From Sedimentisphaerales bacterium (GTDB lineage: Bacteria; Planctomycetota; Phycisphaerae; Sedimentisphaerales; Anaerobacaceae): a stretch of 8,154 bases of DNA. A program made the translations under genes and the position numbers. The notes below the pieces were generated by a model. The model made no database searches. It had not been told where the DNA came from and saw only the letters and a list, made by a program, of their open reading frames with translations. Where the stretch lies: NCBI GenBank assembly GCA_016933985.1, contig JAFGTU010000102.1, positions 1 to 8,154 on the forward strand. The letters run 5' to 3'. Positions 6,396-8,154 of the stretch are shown piece after piece; the stretch's first letter is position 1, and every line of letters starts with the position of its first letter.

Positions 6396-6438
6396 ATCAG
6401 CCCGGTCAAGGCATTTATAAAGGGGGACTCCATCCCCA
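6387..6438 (-). ncRNA. Fluoride riboswitch aptamer (crcB motif)
   Basis: The minus-strand RNA matches the fluoride aptamer closely. It has a short stem GGG/CCC (6437-6435 with 6424-6422) whose loop begins GATG, then an AAA joining segment (6416-6414), a second stem GCC/GGC (6412-6410 with 6402-6400), and the signature CTGATG followed by CTCCTAC. The pseudoknot is perfect: GGAGTC (6431-6426) with GACTCC (6395-6390). The reverse A-U linchpin known from the Thermotoga petrophila structure (A40-U48) corresponds to A6397 and T6389. The aptamer starts just after the promoter and precedes a terminator and an antiporter gene, one of the gene types known to be controlled by this riboswitch class. It is expected to turn expression on with fluoride. 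Confidence 0.94.
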
Positions 6439-6449
6439 AACCGCGTTTC

Positions 6450-6478
6450 ATTGTATTAAAATGCGATGAGGCGGTCAA
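6450..6478 (-). promoter_or_regulatory. Promoter of the fluoride riboswitch-antiporter unit
   Basis: On the minus strand there is a -35 TTGACC (6478-6473), an ideal 17-base spacer, and a -10 TACAAT (6455-6450). The expected transcription start near 6443 lies only a few bases before the aptamer, giving a leader of about 170 bases. Position and quality agree with constitutive transcription controlled by the downstream switch. Confidence 0.75.
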
Positions 6479-6534
6479 GCTTTTTTTAGAATTTCGGGAG
6501 AGGCACACATTTTGCTCAGATCGGTGTACGCAAG

Positions 6535-6566
6535 GCCGCGACCGAAACAGTAATGAAAATCGCGGC
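6535..6566. repeat. 7-bp inverted repeat in the divergent intergenic region
   Basis: GCCGCGA (6535-6541) and TCGCGGC (6560-6566) form a perfect inverted repeat around an 18-base AT-richer spacer. It lies between the promoters of the antiporter unit and the divergent flavoprotein gene. It could be an operator or chance; there is no T run, so it is not an intrinsic terminator. Nothing else was recognised between 6479 and 6602. Confidence 0.35.
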
Positions 6567-6602
6567 GATAACATTCCCCTTTGCGGAACCAGGATCAATG
6601 GC

Positions 6603-6631
6603 TTGCAGAAATCGATATGGCTGATTAGAAT
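6603..6631 (+). promoter_or_regulatory. Promoter of the flavoprotein gene
   Basis: A -35 TTGCAG (6603-6608), a 17-base spacer and a -10 TAGAAT (6626-6631) predict a start near 6638 and a leader of about 43 bases. The frame of the following gene is open back to 6603, but that would put the start codon within the -35 element, supporting the later ATG at 6681. Confidence 0.6.
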
Positions 6632-6670
6632 CCGGGCGTGTGCAAATACGGCAGTTGAATCTAAGGAATT

Positions 6671-6675
6671 GGAGG
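6671..6675 (+). promoter_or_regulatory. Ribosome binding site of the flavoprotein gene
   Basis: GGAGG lies five bases before the ATG at 6681. It decides the start against the upstream TTG at 6603. Confidence 0.85.
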
Positions 6676-6680
6676 CAAAT

Positions 6681-7256
6681 ATGAAGGTAGTGGCAATTAA
6701 CGGCAGCGCTCGAAAGGACGGCAACACGGCTATCCTTATCAACCAGGCATTGCGGGCATTGGAGGCTGAGGGGATCGAGATCGAGATGATCCAGCTCTCC
6801 GGCAAAAGCATCCGGGGCTGCACGGCCTGCGGCAAGTGCTTCGAAAACAAGGACAAGAGATGCGCCGTCGATAACGATGCCCTGAACGAATGCCTGGGCA
6901 AGATGCTCGAAGCGGACGGGATTATCTTGGGCAGCCCGACGTATTTCGCCGATTTAAGCACTGAGCTAAAAGCCGTCATCGACCGCGCCGGCTTCGTCGC
7001 CCGGGCCAACGGCAATCTATTCAGGCGCAAGGTCGGGGCGGCCATCGTTGCGGTCCGCAGGGCGGGCGCGATTCACGCATTCGATTCAATCAATCACTTC
7101 TTTCTCATAAGCGAGATGATAATCCCCGGCTCATCCTACTGGAACATAGGCTTCGGCCTGAAAAAAGGAGACGCCAACGGAGACGAAGAAGGCCTCGAAA
7201 CGATGCTGCAGCTCGGCAAAAACATGGCCTGGCTGCTAAAGAAGATAAACGCATAG
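6681..7256 (+). CDS. Flavodoxin-fold NAD(P)H-dependent FMN reductase, probable iron-sulfur flavoprotein
   Basis: The 191-aa cytoplasmic protein has the NADPH-dependent FMN reductase/flavodoxin-like fold. The N-terminus MKVVAINGSARKDGNT carries the FMN phosphate-binding loop (about 8-16), and GSPTYFADLSTELKAVIDR is the second flavin-contact segment typical of the family. Four cysteines at 47, 50, 53 and 61 give C-x2-C-x2-C-x7-C, which fits the compact cysteine motif of iron-sulfur flavoproteins that hold a 4Fe-4S cluster. The C-terminal DEEGLETMLQLGKNMAWLL is also characteristic. It probably transfers electrons between reduced carriers and an unknown acceptor; the substrate cannot be read from sequence. 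Start by GGAGG and promoter position. It is divergent from the antiporter and stands 46 bases before the sigma factor gene, so cotranscription with that is possible. Confidence 0.88.
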   Translation: MKVVAINGSARKDGNTAILINQALRALEAEGIEIEMIQLSGKSIRGCTACGKCFENKDKRCAVDNDALNECLGKMLEADGIILGSPTYFADLSTELKAVIDRAGFVARANGNLFRRKVGAAIVAVRRAGAIHAFDSINHFFLISEMIIPGSSYWNIGFGLKKGDANGDEEGLETMLQLGKNMAWLLKKINA

Positions 7257-7262
7257 ACACGC

Positions 7263-7283
7263 CCGGATTTGTGGGAAGTCCGG
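7263..7283 (+). other. Small hairpin between flavoprotein and sigma factor genes
   Basis: CCGGA (7263-7267) and TCCGG (7279-7283) can form a five-pair stem with an 11-base loop. No T run follows, so it is unlikely to terminate transcription. Confidence 0.25.
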
Positions 7284-7302
7284 CCAACTTCGGCGGCAGA
7301 GT

Positions 7303-7875
7303 ATGACCGATGTTACCCGCATCCTGAACGCCATCGAGCAAGGCGACGCTCACGCAGCGGACGAATTGCTGCCTCTGATCTACGAGGAGCTGCGCCTGCT
7401 TGCCGCTCAGAAGATGTCGCGGGAACGGCCGGGCCAGACACTCCAGGCCACCGCCCTTGTCCATGAGGCATATATCCGCTTAGTCGGGGCCGAAGGCAAG
7501 GATTGGAAGGGCCGGACACACTTCTTTGCCGCGGCTGCGGAGGCGATGCGCCGCATCCTCATCGAAAACGCAAGACGCAAACGGCGGCTTAAACGCGGCG
7601 GCGGACAAGACAGAGTCGAAATGCAGGCCTCGGACTTGGCTATCGAAGGGCCTTCGGACGACCTGATCGCCCTGGATGAGGCGCTCAGCAAGCTCGCCCA
7701 AGAGGAGCCGAAAGTCGCCGACCTGGTCAAAATGCGCTACTTTGCCGGTTTGACACTCGAACAGTCGGCCGAGATACTGGGCATAACCCGGCGCACCGCA
7801 GACAGATACTGGGCCTACGCCCGAGCCTGGCTCCACAAGGAGATCGCCAAAGGCGATACTGCCGGCGCCCAATAG
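7303..7875 (+). CDS. ECF-family RNA polymerase sigma factor of the kinase-associated type
   Basis: The 190-aa product is a two-domain sigma factor that would direct RNA polymerase to a specific promoter set. Region 2 covers about residues 5-92 (LLPLIYEELRLLAAQKM, then QATALVHEAYIRLVG and HFFAAAAEAMRRILIENARR), and region 4 about 125-182 with the helix-turn-helix LTLEQSAEILGITRRTADRYW. The wording of these motifs is that of the ECF subgroup common in Planctomycetes and Acidobacteria (Sigma70_ECF; TIGR02999-like), often encoded beside Ser/Thr kinases. There is no anti-sigma gene in the window; the following gene is a probable kinase, which fits control by phosphorylation. The ATG at 7303 has only a weak upstream purine stretch; no better start exists nearby. 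Confidence 0.93.
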   Translation: MTDVTRILNAIEQGDAHAADELLPLIYEELRLLAAQKMSRERPGQTLQATALVHEAYIRLVGAEGKDWKGRTHFFAAAAEAMRRILIENARRKRRLKRGGGQDRVEMQASDLAIEGPSDDLIALDEALSKLAQEEPKVADLVKMRYFAGLTLEQSAEILGITRRTADRYWAYARAWLHKEIAKGDTAGAQ

Positions 7876-7914
7876 CCCGGCGGACGCACTTTTTGCAGAA
7901 TTTTACATTTTCTC

Positions 7915-7941
7915 TGTCGCAATCTTGGCGCAAATGTCGCA
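7915..7941 (+). repeat. TGTCGCA direct repeat upstream of the kinase gene
   Basis: TGTCGCA occurs at 7915-7921 and 7935-7941, a period of 20 bases or about two helical turns, in the 104-base gap between the sigma factor and kinase genes. Some ECF groups are known to use -35 elements beginning TGTC, so this could be a site for the neighbouring sigma factor or a paired operator. I could not pick a convincing -10 for either copy. Confidence 0.4.
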
Positions 7942-7979
7942 TTGCTTCTACGGAGAGGGGGCTGATAAGGAGTTATGCA

Positions 7980-8154
7980 ATGAACGAGAAGCCAAAAGAC
8001 ATCAAAACAATCTTCGCAGAAGCCCTCGAAAAGCACACCCCGCAGGAGCGGGCCGCCTACCTCGACGAAGCCTGTGGCGACGATGCAGCCCTGCGCTCGA
8101 AAGTCGAGGAGCTGCTGAAATCCCACGACCAGGCAGGCAGCTTCCTTGAATTCG
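7980..8154 (+). CDS. Probable Ser/Thr protein kinase, N-terminal 58 codons, cut by window edge
   Basis: The visible part reads MNEKPKDIKTIFAEALEKH and continues TPQERAAYLDEACGDDAAL, then a KVEELLKSHDQAGSFLEF end. This cytoplasmic lead-in is highly typical of planctomycete and acidobacterial protein kinases that follow an ECF sigma gene; the kinase domain itself would lie beyond the window, so the call rests on this lead-in and on context. AAGGAG (7967-7972) stands seven bases before the ATG. An ATG at 7975 is in another frame and stops at once. The gap to the sigma factor stop is 104 bases, so the gene may have its own promoter as well as read-through. Confidence 0.75.
   Translation, partial: MNEKPKDIKTIFAEALEKHTPQERAAYLDEACGDDAALRSKVEELLKSHDQAGSFLEF

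Noticed and set aside
6275..7045. Open frame extending the antiporter N-terminus by 257 codons
   Set aside because: It runs through the ribosome binding site, terminator, riboswitch and promoter and into the divergent flavoprotein gene. The extension has no membrane-protein character, and the ATG at 6274 has a strong ribosome binding site.
7925..8149. 74-codon plus-strand frame overlapping the kinase start
   Set aside because: It is out of frame with the kinase lead-in, which has both the conserved motif and the ribosome binding site.

Overview
The window looks like chromosomal DNA of an uncultured planctomycete, possibly of the Phycisphaerae/Sedimentisphaerales side; this is inferred from gene content only. 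The main pointers are an ECF sigma factor of the kind found beside Ser/Thr kinases, followed directly by a kinase N-terminus with the typical 'ALEKHTPQERAAYLDEAC' lead-in, a DUF3616 lipoprotein, and a division/cell-wall (dcw) cluster with a LysM protein inserted. No mobile element, tRNA, rRNA or CRISPR array was seen.

Left part (1-3345, all minus strand): the start of a dcw operon, read right to left as mraZ, an unrecognised 69-aa ORF, rsmH, a membrane-anchored double-LysM protein, an ftsL-like gene, and the N-terminus of ftsI (class B penicillin-binding protein, cut by the window edge). A sigma70-type promoter (TTGACG-16-TAGAAT) lies before mraZ. Its spacer and -10 carry 10-bp-period GTGG direct repeats that look like MraZ autoregulatory boxes. 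About 290 bases upstream of this promoter hold no credible gene.

Middle (3633-4906, minus strand): a monocistronic-looking DUF3616 lipoprotein with its own promoter.

Right-middle (5036-6478, minus strand): the most interesting unit. A CPA-type cation/proton antiporter gene is preceded by a strong promoter, a clear fluoride riboswitch (crcB motif) aptamer, and an intrinsic terminator with alternative helices. The layout predicts that fluoride turns the antiporter on by preventing termination, so the antiporter is probably part of fluoride resistance.

Right (6603-8154, plus strand): a divergent gene for an iron-sulfur/FMN flavodoxin-fold reductase with its own promoter and a strong ribosome binding site, then an ECF sigma factor and the first 58 codons of a probable Ser/Thr protein kinase. 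A 20-bp-period TGTCGCA repeat lies between sigma factor and kinase. The sigma factor and kinase probably form a signalling pair.
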